Shown: positions 17,891-26,591, counted from the first letter of the stretch. The stretch: DNA of 52,167 bases from Peptostreptococcaceae bacterium (GCA_029983575.1 JASBZE010000002.1:1-52167); one strand, 5' to 3'. Numbers and translations are program-made. The notes: generated by a model not told the origin, from the letters alone.

Positions 17891-18868
17891 GTGGAATTAT
17901 TTGATGGATTAAGGGCACAAATCGATGGAAAAAACATTAAGATAGTTTTTCCAGAAGGGGAAGATAAGAGGATATTAGAGGCTGCTGGAAGACTAAAAAA
18001 AGAAGGTATTATAGTACCAATTCTTTTAGGAGATGAAGAAGAGATAAAAAAAGCAGCAAAAGAAAATGGTATAGATATAGAGGGTATTGAAATTATCAAA
18101 CCTGAATCACACCCAGATTTCGACAATATGGTCGATGCTTTTGTCGAGAGGAGAAAAGGAAAAGCAACAAAAGAAGATGCTGTAAATATTCTTAAGGATG
18201 TTAACTACTACGGTACAATGCTTACATTTAAGGGTATTGTAGATGGAATGGTAAGTGGTGCTGTGCATTCAACTGGAGATACAGTAAGACCAGCCCTTCA
18301 AATAGTTAAGACTAAGCCAGGAGTTTCTAGGACTAGTGGAGCTTTCGTTATGATAGGTCAAGATGGAACTAGGTATTTATTTGCTGACTGTGCGATCAAC
18401 GTAACTCTAAACGATCAAGAGATGGCCGAAGTAGCTGTTGAATCAGCTAAGACCGCTAAGATATTTGGTATAGATCCAAAGATCGCTATGTTGAGTTTCT
18501 CTACGCTAGGTTCTGCTAAGGCTGATGAAGCTACTAAGGTAATAAACGCAACTAAGATAGCAAGAGAATTAGCTCCTGATTTAAGTATAGAGGGAGAAAT
18601 ACAGTTTGACGCTGCTATAGTTCCTTCAGTAGGTCAACAAAAGGCTCCTGGAAGCAAGGTAGCAGGATATGCAAATACATTTATATTCCCAAGTCTTGAA
18701 GCAGGAAACATAGGCTATAAAATAGCTCAAAGACTTGGAAAGTTTGAAGCTATAGGACCTATTTTACAAGGTTTAAACAAGCCTATTTCAGATTTAAGTA
18801 GAGGTTGTAACGCTGAAGACGTATACAAACTAGCTATAATTACTGCAGCACAAAGTTTATCTGAATAG
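17891..18868 (+). CDS. pta: Phosphate acetyltransferase
   Basis: Interconverts acetyl-CoA and acetyl phosphate in acetate fermentation. It is 325 residues, the short catalytic form without the N-terminal regulatory domain of enterobacterial Pta. It has VFPEGEDKRILEAA at the start, MVSGAVHSTGDTVRPALQI near 118, SGAFVM, and the C-terminal KVAGYANTFIFPSLEAGNI segment with the conserved Asn and Pro. It starts at GTG after AGGTGATACC. Acetate kinase is not adjacent, so the pathway partner must be elsewhere. Confidence 0.95.
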   Translation: MELFDGLRAQIDGKNIKIVFPEGEDKRILEAAGRLKKEGIIVPILLGDEEEIKKAAKENGIDIEGIEIIKPESHPDFDNMVDAFVERRKGKATKEDAVNILKDVNYYGTMLTFKGIVDGMVSGAVHSTGDTVRPALQIVKTKPGVSRTSGAFVMIGQDGTRYLFADCAINVTLNDQEMAEVAVESAKTAKIFGIDPKIAMLSFSTLGSAKADEATKVINATKIARELAPDLSIEGEIQFDAAIVPSVGQQKAPGSKVAGYANTFIFPSLEAGNIGYKIAQRLGKFEAIGPILQGLNKPISDLSRGCNAEDVYKLAIITAAQSLSE

Positions 18869-18878
18869 GGGTGGTATT

Positions 18879-19175
18879 ATGAATTGTGCACTTGCAATAC
18901 AGACCCTACCAAAGGTCGAAACCAATGAAGAAATTGTAAGGGTAGTAGATGAAGTTATCAAATATATTGATTCTACTGGCTTAAACTATACAGTGAGCCC
19001 ATTTGAGACGGTAGTTGAAGGTGATCTCGATGAAATAATGGAAATAATAAAAAAGAGCCAAATCATCGCCGTTAAAGCTGGAGCTCCTCAAGTAAGCACA
19101 TATATCAAATTAGTGTATAGCCCAAGTGAGCACATACTAACCACTGATGAGAAGATATCAAAATACAGAGATTAA
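18879..19175 (+). CDS. Thiamine-binding protein of the MTH1187/YkoF family
   Basis: 98-residue ferredoxin-like protein matching the MTH1187 (DUF77) family: ALAIQTLPK, then VIKYIDSTGLNYTVSPFETVVEGDLDEIM, which is the recurrent YxxxPxxTxxEG-type core. Members bind thiamine or related pyrimidines in the cytoplasm. It ends the housekeeping run, ten bases after pta. The same window has a thiamine-precursor ABC transporter at 44.4-47 kb, but this gene has no thi-box of its own. Confidence 0.8.
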   Translation: MNCALAIQTLPKVETNEEIVRVVDEVIKYIDSTGLNYTVSPFETVVEGDLDEIMEIIKKSQIIAVKAGAPQVSTYIKLVYSPSEHILTTDEKISKYRD

Positions 19176-19189
19176 TTGCTAATATGATA

Positions 19190-19227
19190 AAAGGACATCA
19201 ATCAGAATAAAATGGTTGATGTCCTTT
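19190..19227. terminator. Bidirectional terminator after the housekeeping run
   Basis: A 12-bp stem AAAGGACATCAA/TTGATGTCCTTT with a 14-base loop. Just after it (19228-19275) three imperfect copies of a TATATATTGTTTTTA-type unit form an AT-rich tandem repeat between the convergent genes. Confidence 0.85.
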
Positions 19228-19315
19228 CTATATATATTGTTTTTATATACTGTTTTTATATATTGTTTTTTGTATGCGTAGTGTTTCTTGATTAACTTTT
19301 TCTATATAGACTCAC

Positions 19316-20266
19316 TTACTTAAATAGCTTTTTAAACTCATCTGTAGCCTTTACAAGTTGATCTACAATTCCAGGCTCTGATGAAGCGTGACCAGCATCT
19401 AGTACGACTCTTAGATCTGAATTATCTAAAGCCTTATTCAATAGATAAGCTTGAATAAATCTACAATCCATATCATATCTTCCATGTACTATTATCGTAG
19501 GAATGTCTTTAATCTTATAGGCATTGTCTAAGATGTAATTTTCAGGGAAGAACATATTGTGGTAGAAGTAGTGAGATTCAAACTTAGCCACACTTAAATT
19601 GTAGTGATCGTCATTCATCTCTGTAGCTGGGTATAAAGTTATTATTGAACTTTCAAAATCAGCCCATCTTTTAGCCGCTTCCTTTATAAGCCCTTGGTCG
19701 TCGCCTGTAAATATTTCATAATAAGCTTTTGTCAAATTATCTTTCTTTTCTTCTGGTATGATCTCGATAAATTTCTCCCAGTATTCAGGGTATATATTTG
19801 ACACTCCACCTTCTTCAAAAAGCCAATCCATATCGGTCTTTCTTCCTAAGAATATAGCCCTTAAAATCAATCCGACAACTCTGTCAGGGTGTTTAATAGC
19901 ATATGTCAAGGCTAGAGTAGTACCCCAGCTACCTCCAAATACTAACCACTTATCTATTTTTAGCTCTTCACGTAACTTCTCGAGGTCAGCGATAAGTAAA
20001 TCAGTATTGTTATCTTTTATCTCTGCATGAGGAGTACTTTTTCCCGCGCCACGTTGGTCGACTAAAATTATCCTATAAAATTCTGGATCAAAAAACTGCC
20101 TACAAGATGGTGCAGTACCACAACCTGGACCCCCATGTAAAAATATAACTGGTTTACCATCTGGATTACCAGACTCTTCATAATATAATGTGTGAATATC
20201 AGAAACTTTTAAAGTAGATGTATAGTTTGGTTCGATTGGTGGGAATAATCCCCTAAGATTTGACAT
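19316..20266 (-). CDS. pip: Proline iminopeptidase
   Basis: Alpha/beta-hydrolase of 316 residues that removes N-terminal proline. The oxyanion-region HGGPGCG (about residues 44-50), DQRGAGKS, the nucleophile elbow FGGSWGTT with the catalytic Ser (about 113), the acid in HGRYDMDCRF and the catalytic His in DAGHASSEPG give a complete triad and the prolyl-aminopeptidase signature. No signal peptide, so cytoplasmic. It starts at ATG after AAGGAGGCATATT and is transcribed alone, convergent with the pta unit. Confidence 0.93.
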   Translation of the reverse strand: MSNLRGLFPPIEPNYTSTLKVSDIHTLYYEESGNPDGKPVIFLHGGPGCGTAPSCRQFFDPEFYRIILVDQRGAGKSTPHAEIKDNNTDLLIADLEKLREELKIDKWLVFGGSWGTTLALTYAIKHPDRVVGLILRAIFLGRKTDMDWLFEEGGVSNIYPEYWEKFIEIIPEEKKDNLTKAYYEIFTGDDQGLIKEAAKRWADFESSIITLYPATEMNDDHYNLSVAKFESHYFYHNMFFPENYILDNAYKIKDIPTIIVHGRYDMDCRFIQAYLLNKALDNSDLRVVLDAGHASSEPGIVDQLVKATDEFKKLFK

Positions 20267-20370
20267 AATATGCCTCCTTATAGAATTTATTAATTTAAGA
20301 TAATTTTAACACTTTTAAAAAAAATTAACAAGGATATTGAAGGTTTTTAATCAATAATAAATAATATTGG

Positions 20371-20397
20371 TTGATACTTATATTTTTATGGTATAAT
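20371..20397 (+). promoter_or_regulatory. Promoter of the HesB-like gene
   Basis: TTGATA (20371-20376) and TATAAT (20392-20397), 15 bases apart (short but plausible), lie 50 bases before the start codon in the divergent gap with pip. Confidence 0.45.
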
Positions 20398-20448
20398 TAC
20401 TAGTAGATGCAAATCTAAAATATAATTGACTTTGAAAGGAAGATATAG

Positions 20449-20772
20449 ATGAAAATTACAGTACCACAAACAGCTATTGATACTTTAAAGAGTATTATCG
20501 AAGAAAATTCAGATGCTCCAAAGGATGTTAGGGTTTATTTTGCTGGAATAAGCTGTTCAGGACCATCTTTTGGTTTAGCACTAGATGCTAAGACTCCTGA
20601 GGACGTTCACTACGAGGAGCAAGGCATTAAGTTTATCATGGCAAAAGAAGAGTTCGATCAATTCGGAGATCCTATAATAGAAGATACAGGAACTGGATTT
20701 AGAGTAATTACCGAAAAGACTAAACATCTAGTAGGAGGAGATTGCTCAACTTGTGGTGGAGGATGCCACTAA
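20449..20772 (+). CDS. HesB/IscA-like protein with cysteine-rich tail
   Basis: 107-residue A-type-scaffold-like protein. The core VRVYFAGISCSGPSFGLALD (about residues 25-44) is the HesB-like motif; the Cys here takes the place that is selenocysteine in some relatives. The C-terminal DCSTCGGGCH supplies three more cysteines, probably for Fe-S or metal binding. It is monocistronic between its own promoter and a terminator. Carrier or repair roles in Fe-S metabolism are family inference. Confidence 0.85.
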   Translation: MKITVPQTAIDTLKSIIEENSDAPKDVRVYFAGISCSGPSFGLALDAKTPEDVHYEEQGIKFIMAKEEFDQFGDPIIEDTGTGFRVITEKTKHLVGGDCSTCGGGCH

Positions 20773-20795
20773 AATTAGGCTTTCGATTATATTTA

Positions 20796-20824
20796 AGGCT
20801 TAGGACTGACCTAAGTCTTTTTTT
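20796..20824 (+). terminator. Intrinsic terminator after hesB-like gene
   Basis: The 9-bp stem AGGCTTAGG/CCTAAGTCT (one G-U pair) with a 5-base loop is followed by a run of T. Confidence 0.85.
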
Positions 20825-20949
20825 ATGTTTTTTTTCTAAGCATTACCATGTGTTTTAACAAAATACGTATCAGTTTTTTACTAATTATGGTATAATAAGT
20901 TTTATGGTATAAAAAAATTGATAAAAATAATATAATATGGATGGTAGAT

Positions 20950-21600
20950 ATGAGAAGAAGAAAGAGAAAGGGAGCAGATCTTAAACTCATTAGTTATGCC
21001 GACTACGTTTTTTATAAGGATTTAGACTCTTTAAGAGGCCAATGGAAGAATATATTTAACAATAATAACCCAATATACGTTGAACTCGGTTCTGGGAAAG
21101 GTAAATTTATAACTGAAATGGCAAAAAACAATAGAGATATTAACTTTATTTCCATTGAGAGAAAAGAGGAAGTAATTTTAAAAGGCGTTGAAAAAGCAGA
21201 TGATATGGGCCTTAAAAATATCAAATTTCTATGGACTGATGTAGATAGGTTACCTGATATTTTCGAGGAAGGTGAGATTTCTAGAATATTTATTAACTTC
21301 TGTGATCCATGGCCAAAAAATAGATGGATTAAAAGGAGATTGACATATAGAGGTTATTTAAATATTTATCATAATCTCCTCAAATCTGATGGAGAGGTCC
21401 ATTTTAAAACTGATAATAATAAATTATTTGAGTTTAGCCTAAATGAGTTTAGCGATATGAATTGGAAGCTAAAAAATATTAGCTTAGACTTGGTGAGGTC
21501 TGATTATAAAGATAATATAACTACTGAATACGAGGAAAAGTATATGGAGTTAGGCCTGCCTATATACAGATTAGAGGCAAAATTACGAAGTTGTAATTAG
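20950..21600 (+). CDS. trmB: tRNA (guanine-N7)-methyltransferase
   Basis: Methylates G46 of tRNA with SAM. The SAM motif VELGSGKGKF (about residue 37), EDLK-region equivalents and the family hallmark NFCDPWPKNRWIKRRLT (about 118-134) are present; 216 residues is the normal size. ATG 20950 fits the family start (MRRRKRKG); an in-frame ATG at 20941 adds three residues and cannot be excluded, since neither has a strong ribosome site. The biotin-carrier gene follows after 64 bases. Confidence 0.95.
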   Translation: MRRRKRKGADLKLISYADYVFYKDLDSLRGQWKNIFNNNNPIYVELGSGKGKFITEMAKNNRDINFISIERKEEVILKGVEKADDMGLKNIKFLWTDVDRLPDIFEEGEISRIFINFCDPWPKNRWIKRRLTYRGYLNIYHNLLKSDGEVHFKTDNNKLFEFSLNEFSDMNWKLKNISLDLVRSDYKDNITTEYEEKYMELGLPIYRLEAKLRSCN

Positions 21601-21664
21601 AGGTTTTAAACGAATGATATAACGAATGATATATAGTAACAAATGTATGGAGGATGATAGAAAT

Positions 21665-22201
21665 ATGGATATAAAAGACGTGATTAAACTTATAGAGGTT
21701 CTTGATAAAAGCGATTTGAGGTATCTTAAATTGAATCAAGGAGAGGAAAAGATAATTTTATCAAAGGACTCAAACCCAGCGGATGGAGATTTTGTAGAAA
21801 GTAAAGATCAATCATCTAATGCTAAAATAGACATAGCAGATACAAATGATATTAATGAAAATGAAGTCGTAACTACAGATGACGAAGCAAATTCAGCGAA
21901 AAGCTCTAGAGCTCTATCTGAGGTAACTATACCTAGCGCAACTCAAAGTAACTCAGTCGATCTTAAAATAGTAAAAGCACCTTTAATGGGAACTTTTTAC
22001 AGTGCACCTAGCCCAGATGCTAAACCGTTCGTTTCTATAGGTGACAAAGTTAAATCCGGGGACGTTCTTTGTATATTGGAGGCTATGAAGATGCTTAACG
22101 AAATATCTTCTGAGTTTGACGGTGAGATTGTAGAGATACTAGTAAATAATGAAGACCTCGTAGAATACAACCAGCCTATGTTTAAAATAAGGCCACTATA
22201 A
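21665..22201 (+). CDS. accB: Biotin carboxyl carrier protein
   Basis: 178-residue carrier for acetyl-CoA carboxylase. The N-terminal ~35 residues match AccB (MDIKDVIKLIEVLDKSDLRYLKL), a ~60-residue acidic Ser/Asn-rich linker follows, and the biotinyl domain has ILEAMKMLNEI with the biotin-accepting Lys (about 142). ATG 21665 follows GGAGGATGATAG; the upstream ATG 21626 has no ribosome site. No accC, accD or accA is nearby, so it stands apart from the rest of the carboxylase. A biotin carrier for another carboxylase is less likely given the AccB-type N-terminus. Confidence 0.9.
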   Translation: MDIKDVIKLIEVLDKSDLRYLKLNQGEEKIILSKDSNPADGDFVESKDQSSNAKIDIADTNDINENEVVTTDDEANSAKSSRALSEVTIPSATQSNSVDLKIVKAPLMGTFYSAPSPDAKPFVSIGDKVKSGDVLCILEAMKMLNEISSEFDGEIVEILVNNEDLVEYNQPMFKIRPL

Positions 22202-22217
22202 ATAATAGAAAGAGAGT

Positions 22218-22246
22218 ACCGATCTGTTTTTTCAGGTCGGTTTTTT
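22218..22246 (+). terminator. Intrinsic terminator after accB
   Basis: 9-bp stem ACCGATCTG/CAGGTCGGT with a TTTTTT loop and a TTTTTT tail. The remaining gap to 22486 is AT-rich and shows only weak promoter-like sequence (TATAATT near 22408). Confidence 0.9.
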
Positions 22247-22486
22247 ATTTTATTTTTTAAAAATCTTTTTTTAGGTAATCTAGCTTTGGTTTTATATAAC
22301 TATTCTTTAAATGTATATTTTGGGAATAGTTTATATAAAAAGAAGTACCATAAACAATAAATAATTGTTTATAGTTAATAACATATACCTAGTTTGAATA
22401 ATTTGTTATAATTACTATATAGATGTTAATTTAACCTATACATATAATTTAACTATATTAATCAAAAGTTTTCTATGGAGGTACCT

Positions 22487-24001
22487 ATGATGAAAAAACA
22501 TAAACTAAAATCTATAACTATGATTTTAATAGCACTTCCCTTGATATTTTTTGCTACATCTTGTACAAACAATTCTAAAGAAGATAAAAAAATTCCAATG
22601 CACGATTTTACAGAAGATGTAGAGATTAATAAAAAGAACTCTGAATTGGCTAAAAATTTTGGTTTAGAGGATGTAGAAAAAATAGAAATAAATTATCTAT
22701 ATCCAGAAGGCTCTGTAATCCGTTTTAATGATAAGGACTTATCACAGCATGTATATTACTCTAAACAGTGTGAACTCGATTATAAGCCTCTCATCAATGA
22801 TCTTCTATCTTCTGTTTTAAGCTCTAAGAGCAAGGTAGATAAGGATTTTAAAGAAAGAAATATTGATGAATATGAAAAAGAAATAAAAAATATCAATGAT
22901 AATAAAATTAAGGTGGCAACGGATACACCTGTGAAACAAAGTGGCTATTCAGTATACCCTGAAATGAAGCCTGTAAAACCTCAAAAATACGACCCAAGCA
23001 TAACACTTAAGGATAAAAATGGCAAGACTATAGTAATACCTTATTACTTTGATGGGGAGCCTTCACATGTGGCCCTACTAAACGGCAAATACATCGAAAT
23101 GAATGAGGCAACCACATCCCTAGTCGATTCAATATTATCTGAAAGGGAGTTACATTTTGAAGTGCCTGAGGACGTGTATAAACTCCTCGGAGATAAATAT
23201 ATACCTTTATTTAGGAATGTACACGAGCTTAAACTACCTAAGACTCTAAAGGAAAATATATATGGTGACAGATTTAATTTATACTGGGCATATATAAATG
23301 ACCTTATGAAAGATGATAAATACTTTGACGGTGAAATAGAAAAAAATCTGGGTAAAAAAGTAAATTTTGAAAAATATACTATGGCCAATGTCAAACTAAC
23401 GGGACTTAAAAGGCAGGATGGTCTTTACTTAGAGTCAAAAGGTTCAAATGCTAAGTCAAATGTAATATTAGTTGCTGTTAGGGATGAAAAACAAAAATTG
23501 ATAGCAGCATATCTAACAAGTAAAGATGGCAAGTCCTTTAAGTGCCGTTACGACGGAATGTCAATGATACAGATTAATAATAAAAACATGGATAAATGGG
23601 TTGTCGGAGCTTTTGAAAAGGATAGAGATTTTGAAGAGATTTCAAAAATGAATCCTGAGGAGTTAATAAGAAAGTTCTACTCTTTCCTAGATAAAAACGA
23701 CAATAGAGCTTATAAACTCTATGTTCCCAAAATTTCAGACTATGATGGTAAAATATCATGGAACACGCCTGTCATGAGGGATCCAGTAAAGAATATATCA
23801 TATGTTAAAGTTAAAAAGGTCTCACCTTCTAACTCTAACATCTCTGATATCAGATATCCAAACAAGGTCGATTACTATGCAGATATAGATATTAAATATA
23901 AAGAAATAATAGCAGATGAAGGCGGAGAAGAAAAATTATCCTTTGATCTTAATAAATATCCTGATGGCTTTGGCTATCGTATTATTCAATATGGATATTA
24001 A
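22487..24001 (+). CDS. Putative lipoprotein, unknown function
   Basis: About 504 residues with an N-terminal signal (basic KKHKLK, then a hydrophobic core) and a lipobox-like ATSC, after which the mature protein is Asn/Lys-rich. A GGAGGTACCT ribosome site points to ATG 22487 or 22490. The extracellular part has no motif I recognise; the middle is lysine/aspartate-rich with a VYSVYPEMKPVKPQKYDPS-like proline segment near 150. It stands alone after the accB terminator. A substrate-binding or surface role is possible but unsupported. Confidence 0.7.
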   Translation: MMKKHKLKSITMILIALPLIFFATSCTNNSKEDKKIPMHDFTEDVEINKKNSELAKNFGLEDVEKIEINYLYPEGSVIRFNDKDLSQHVYYSKQCELDYKPLINDLLSSVLSSKSKVDKDFKERNIDEYEKEIKNINDNKIKVATDTPVKQSGYSVYPEMKPVKPQKYDPSITLKDKNGKTIVIPYYFDGEPSHVALLNGKYIEMNEATTSLVDSILSERELHFEVPEDVYKLLGDKYIPLFRNVHELKLPKTLKENIYGDRFNLYWAYINDLMKDDKYFDGEIEKNLGKKVNFEKYTMANVKLTGLKRQDGLYLESKGSNAKSNVILVAVRDEKQKLIAAYLTSKDGKSFKCRYDGMSMIQINNKNMDKWVVGAFEKDRDFEEISKMNPEELIRKFYSFLDKNDNRAYKLYVPKISDYDGKISWNTPVMRDPVKNISYVKVKKVSPSNSNISDIRYPNKVDYYADIDIKYKEIIADEGGEEKLSFDLNKYPDGFGYRIIQYGY

Positions 24002-24007
24002 TTGCCG

Positions 24008-24144
24008 TTAATTAGTGTATTGTAAAAAAACAGCTTAATTAGCGTATTGTAAAAAACTATGGTTAATGAATGTGCATCGCCAACTGGCAGGCGTGCTGAG
24101 ATACGCTTATGTGCACATCATTAACCATAATTTACAATTCGCTA
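24008..24144. repeat. Cruciform-forming imperfect inverted repeat with direct repeats
   Basis: Two direct repeats (24008-24030 and 24035-24056, differing mainly at one base) lead into a long imperfect inverted repeat: 24040-24077 pairs with 24109-24144. The middle holds two small hairpins, GCCAACTGGC (24079-24088) and GCGTGCTGAGATACGC (24091-24106), giving a branched shape. No coding frame of note. It could be a small mobile repeat, a structured RNA or a terminator variant; I match it to no known family. Confidence 0.6.
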
Positions 24145-24176
24145 TCACCATATTATTACGTCGATCGTTTCTAAGT

Positions 24177-24206
24177 AAAACTAACAAATCCTTAAAACTT
24201 GTTAGT
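24177..24206 (-). terminator. Terminator overlapping the stop of the 24202-24570 gene
   Basis: On the minus strand ACTAACAA/TTGTTAGT (8 bp, 11-base loop) is followed by TTTTACTT. The stem includes the stop codon at 24202-24204. Confidence 0.6.
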
Positions 24207-24570
24207 TACGTTTTGATCTCTTCTTTTTCTTCTTTCCATAATCTGTATTTATTTTCTTTTTAGTTTTTTGCTGGGATGCCTCTTTGGCTGCCTTCTCTCT
24301 TTCCTGTATCCTCTTAGCTTTTAAATATCTGCTATCTTGATATGAGAAATATAAAAATATAAGTACACACGCTAATAGGACTATCAGCAACCATGGATTT
24401 AAGGCTCTAGCAATACCTTTGGCAAAGTCATTTAAAACAAATATTAAAAATGCCAAAACCAATGATATAGATTGAATTATAAAAGGCCTCTTTCTGTTTT
24501 CGTCTTTAACCATCTTTCTAGATCTATAGAAAAAGAAAATTAAAACAAATAAAAATAAAATTGAATTCAT
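24202..24570 (-). CDS. Small membrane protein with lysine-rich tail
   Basis: 122 residues from the ATG at 24570, which follows GGAGGGGATT; an ATG further upstream (24603) is less likely. Three hydrophobic segments (about residues 3-14, 29-45 and 53-73) are followed by a charged coiled-coil-like stretch (KRIQEREKAAKEASQQ) and a strongly basic end (KKKKKRSKRN). The basic tail should lie in the cytoplasm and could bind nucleic acid or acidic lipid. Family not recognised. It is divergent from the xerC-like gene. Confidence 0.6.
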   Translation of the reverse strand: MNSILFLFVLIFFFYRSRKMVKDENRKRPFIIQSISLVLAFLIFVLNDFAKGIARALNPWLLIVLLACVLIFLYFSYQDSRYLKAKRIQEREKAAKEASQQKTKKKINTDYGKKKKKRSKRN

Positions 24571-24723
24571 AATCCCCTCCATAGTGATAAATTCGGTATT
24601 CATCTATAAATAATAACATAAATCCAACTATAAGTAAAATTATGATATAATAAAAATGTGAGGATAAATATTTATATGTGTATATAAAACATTATAAATA
24701 TTAATTGTATAGGAGTTGATGTG

Positions 24724-25851
24724 ATGGCAAAAAAAATTCTCATTAATAACAAATCAAGTAGACCTGATAATATAGTCACAAAAGAAAATAAAATAATTGA
24801 AGAATGTAAAAAAATAGAATCAGAACTCCCTAAGTTTATGAGAGACTATTTTATATATTTAAAAGGCAGCGTCGCAATATCTACCAGAAAGGCCTACCTT
24901 GAAGATATAAGAATGTTTTGTGCATATCTAATAGACGAGACTGATTTGACAGTAGCAAATAGTATTTCAGATATAAAATTAAATGAGTTCAATGACATCA
25001 GACCGAGAGACGTGAACTTGTACTTAGGAGATTACTGTACTAGGTATACAAAGGAAACCTCTAGTGCTATCCACGTTTTTGAAAATAGCAACCGTGCCCT
25101 AGCAAGGAAAAAATCATCCCTATCTACTCTATTTAAGTTCCTTTTTAGAAATGAACAGATGGATGAAAACATCTCTGAAGGATTTAATCCTATAAAACTT
25201 CCTAAACCTCAGCCTGACGCTATTAAAAGACTTGAAATCGATGAGGTTATGGTTCTTCTCGACGCCGTTGAAAGCGGCGAAGGGCTGACTGAGAAAGAAC
25301 TTAAGTATTGGGAAAAGACCAAGCTTAGAGACAAGGCTATTCTCGTGCTCTTCTTAACGTATGGATTAAGGCTTAGTGAGCTAAGAGAGCTAAATATTTC
25401 ATCTTTTAACTTCTCTCGAGGTGAGTTTATGATATACAGAAAAAGGGGTAAGGAAGTTCTGATGCCTATTAACAATACCTGCGAACAAGTTGTAAAGGAC
25501 TATATAATAAATGAAAGACCTGACTCAGAGGAACTTGAAGAAGATGTAAAAGACGCCCTGTTTTTATCTTTACAAAACAAGAGGATAACTTCGAGGGCAA
25601 TTAGAGAGCTTGTAAAAAAATACAGCGCTATAGCCTTAAATACTACTAAGAAAAATGGATACTCTCCTCATAAGCTAAGGGCTACTGCTGCTACTTCACT
25701 TATAGCAAACGACTTTTCAATATTTGACGTCCAAACTCTCTTAGACCACGATAATGTTACGACTACACAGCTATATGCAGCTCACAAGAGAAATACAAAG
25801 CGTGATATCGTAAATAATTTTGAGCTTTTAGACGAAAAATATAAGAAGTAA
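24724..25851 (+). CDS. Tyrosine recombinase, XerC/XerD-like
   Basis: 375-residue tyrosine site-specific recombinase. An N-terminal SAM-like core-binding domain (STRKAYLEDIRMFCAYL) is followed by the catalytic domain with Arg in TYGLRLSEL (about 218), a Lys in YRKRGKE, HKLRATAAT (HxxR), DHDNVTT (His) and the nucleophile in TQLYAAH. All catalytic residues are present. It is somewhat longer than XerC/XerD (~300) because of an N-terminal extension and small insertions. The neighbour is lexA, and nothing suggests an integrated element here, so a chromosomal Xer role is more likely than a phage integrase. GTG 24721 is an alternative start. Confidence 0.87.
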   Translation: MAKKILINNKSSRPDNIVTKENKIIEECKKIESELPKFMRDYFIYLKGSVAISTRKAYLEDIRMFCAYLIDETDLTVANSISDIKLNEFNDIRPRDVNLYLGDYCTRYTKETSSAIHVFENSNRALARKKSSLSTLFKFLFRNEQMDENISEGFNPIKLPKPQPDAIKRLEIDEVMVLLDAVESGEGLTEKELKYWEKTKLRDKAILVLFLTYGLRLSELRELNISSFNFSRGEFMIYRKRGKEVLMPINNTCEQVVKDYIINERPDSEELEEDVKDALFLSLQNKRITSRAIRELVKKYSAIALNTTKKNGYSPHKLRATAATSLIANDFSIFDVQTLLDHDNVTTTQLYAAHKRNTKRDIVNNFELLDEKYKK

Positions 25852-25871
25852 GTAAAGGAGAAATTGATATT

Positions 25872-26507
25872 ATGTACGAAGATCTATCCAAAAGTCAAAA
25901 AGCTATCTTAAAATACATTATCAAAACGACTACGACAAGAGGATATCCGCCTTCTGTTAGGGAGATATGTAGAGCTGTAGGTTTAAAATCCACTTCAAGT
26001 GTACACAATAACCTCGAAAAGCTCCAATCTTTCGGATATATAAGAAGGGATCCGTCAAAACCTCGAGCAATAGAAGTATTAAAGAAATATGAGGAGGAAA
26101 AAACTAAGGGATTAAATTCCCTGACAATCCCAATTCCAGTCATAAAAAAAACTTCTACACAGATTAACTCAATACAGGATGAAGATATAAGCGAATACAT
26201 AAAGCTACCTACTAACTTGATTGGAGAAAAAGGAGATAAATTCATACATAGAATAAGCGGTGACAGCATGAAGGGAATAGGGATTAACGATGGAGATCTG
26301 GCAATCATACAAAGAAATCCCCATGCTAAAAATAGAGACATAGTGCTTGCCCTGATTGATGGAGGAAGTCTTACTCTAAAAAGATACTTTGACGAAGGAG
26401 ATAAGATTGTTTTAAAACCTGAAAATATGGAAATGGATCCTCTATTTTTCAATAAAAGTAAAGTTGAAATCCTAGGCAAATTAATAGCGATAATAAGAAA
26501 GTATTAA
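25872..26507 (+). CDS. lexA: LexA-family repressor with atypical cleavage region
   Basis: 211 residues. The N-terminal winged helix has the LexA pattern GYPPSVREICRAVGLKSTSSVHNNL (about 20-44). The C-terminal S24 peptidase domain has the nucleophile Ser in GDSMKGIGINDGDL (about 132) and the Lys in SLTLKRYF (about 170). The expected Ala-Gly scissile pair is missing: the segment between IPIPVI and SEYIKLP reads KKTSTQINSIQDEDI, and alignment from the conserved EY places Thr-Gln at the cleavage position. It starts 20 bases after the recombinase stop, after AAGGAGAAATTG. No GAAC-N4-GTTC box is seen upstream of either gene. Confidence 0.9.
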   Translation: MYEDLSKSQKAILKYIIKTTTTRGYPPSVREICRAVGLKSTSSVHNNLEKLQSFGYIRRDPSKPRAIEVLKKYEEEKTKGLNSLTIPIPVIKKTSTQINSIQDEDISEYIKLPTNLIGEKGDKFIHRISGDSMKGIGINDGDLAIIQRNPHAKNRDIVLALIDGGSLTLKRYFDEGDKIVLKPENMEMDPLFFNKSKVEILGKLIAIIRKY

Positions 26508-26550
26508 AAGATATATTAGATATATAGGATCTATATAAAAACTAAAAACA

Positions 26551-26591
26551 AAAAAGGGAACTGATTTAAAATCATAAGTCAGTCCCTTTTT
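26551..26591. terminator. Bidirectional terminator between lexA and the histidine kinase
   Basis: AAAAAGGGA-A-CTGA pairs with TCAG-TCCCTTTTT (one bulged base) around a 14-base loop, with A/T runs on both sides. Confidence 0.85.

Noticed and set aside
20449..20772. HesB-like protein as a selenoprotein
   Set aside because: The position that is selenocysteine in some relatives is an ordinary TGT Cys codon here, and no in-frame TGA occurs.
24061..24127. tRNA-like cloverleaf
   Set aside because: There is a 9-bp outer stem GGTTAATGA/TCATTAACC and a middle hairpin, but no TPsiC-loop GTTCRA, no proper D-loop and a perfect ATGTGCACAT palindrome where the T-arm should be.
24061..24127. Integron attC site
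   Set aside because: The GTT and AAC ends are in the wrong order for R'' and R' core sites and no integron integrase is near; the xerC-like gene is a normal Xer-type protein.
24066..24263. 65-residue open frame on the plus strand
   Set aside because: It runs through the inverted-repeat element and the antisense of a membrane protein; no ribosome site.
24721..25851. Phage or element integrase with attachment sites
   Set aside because: No tRNA gene, direct repeats or cargo genes flank it; its partner is lexA, and the gap upstream is a plain divergent promoter region.
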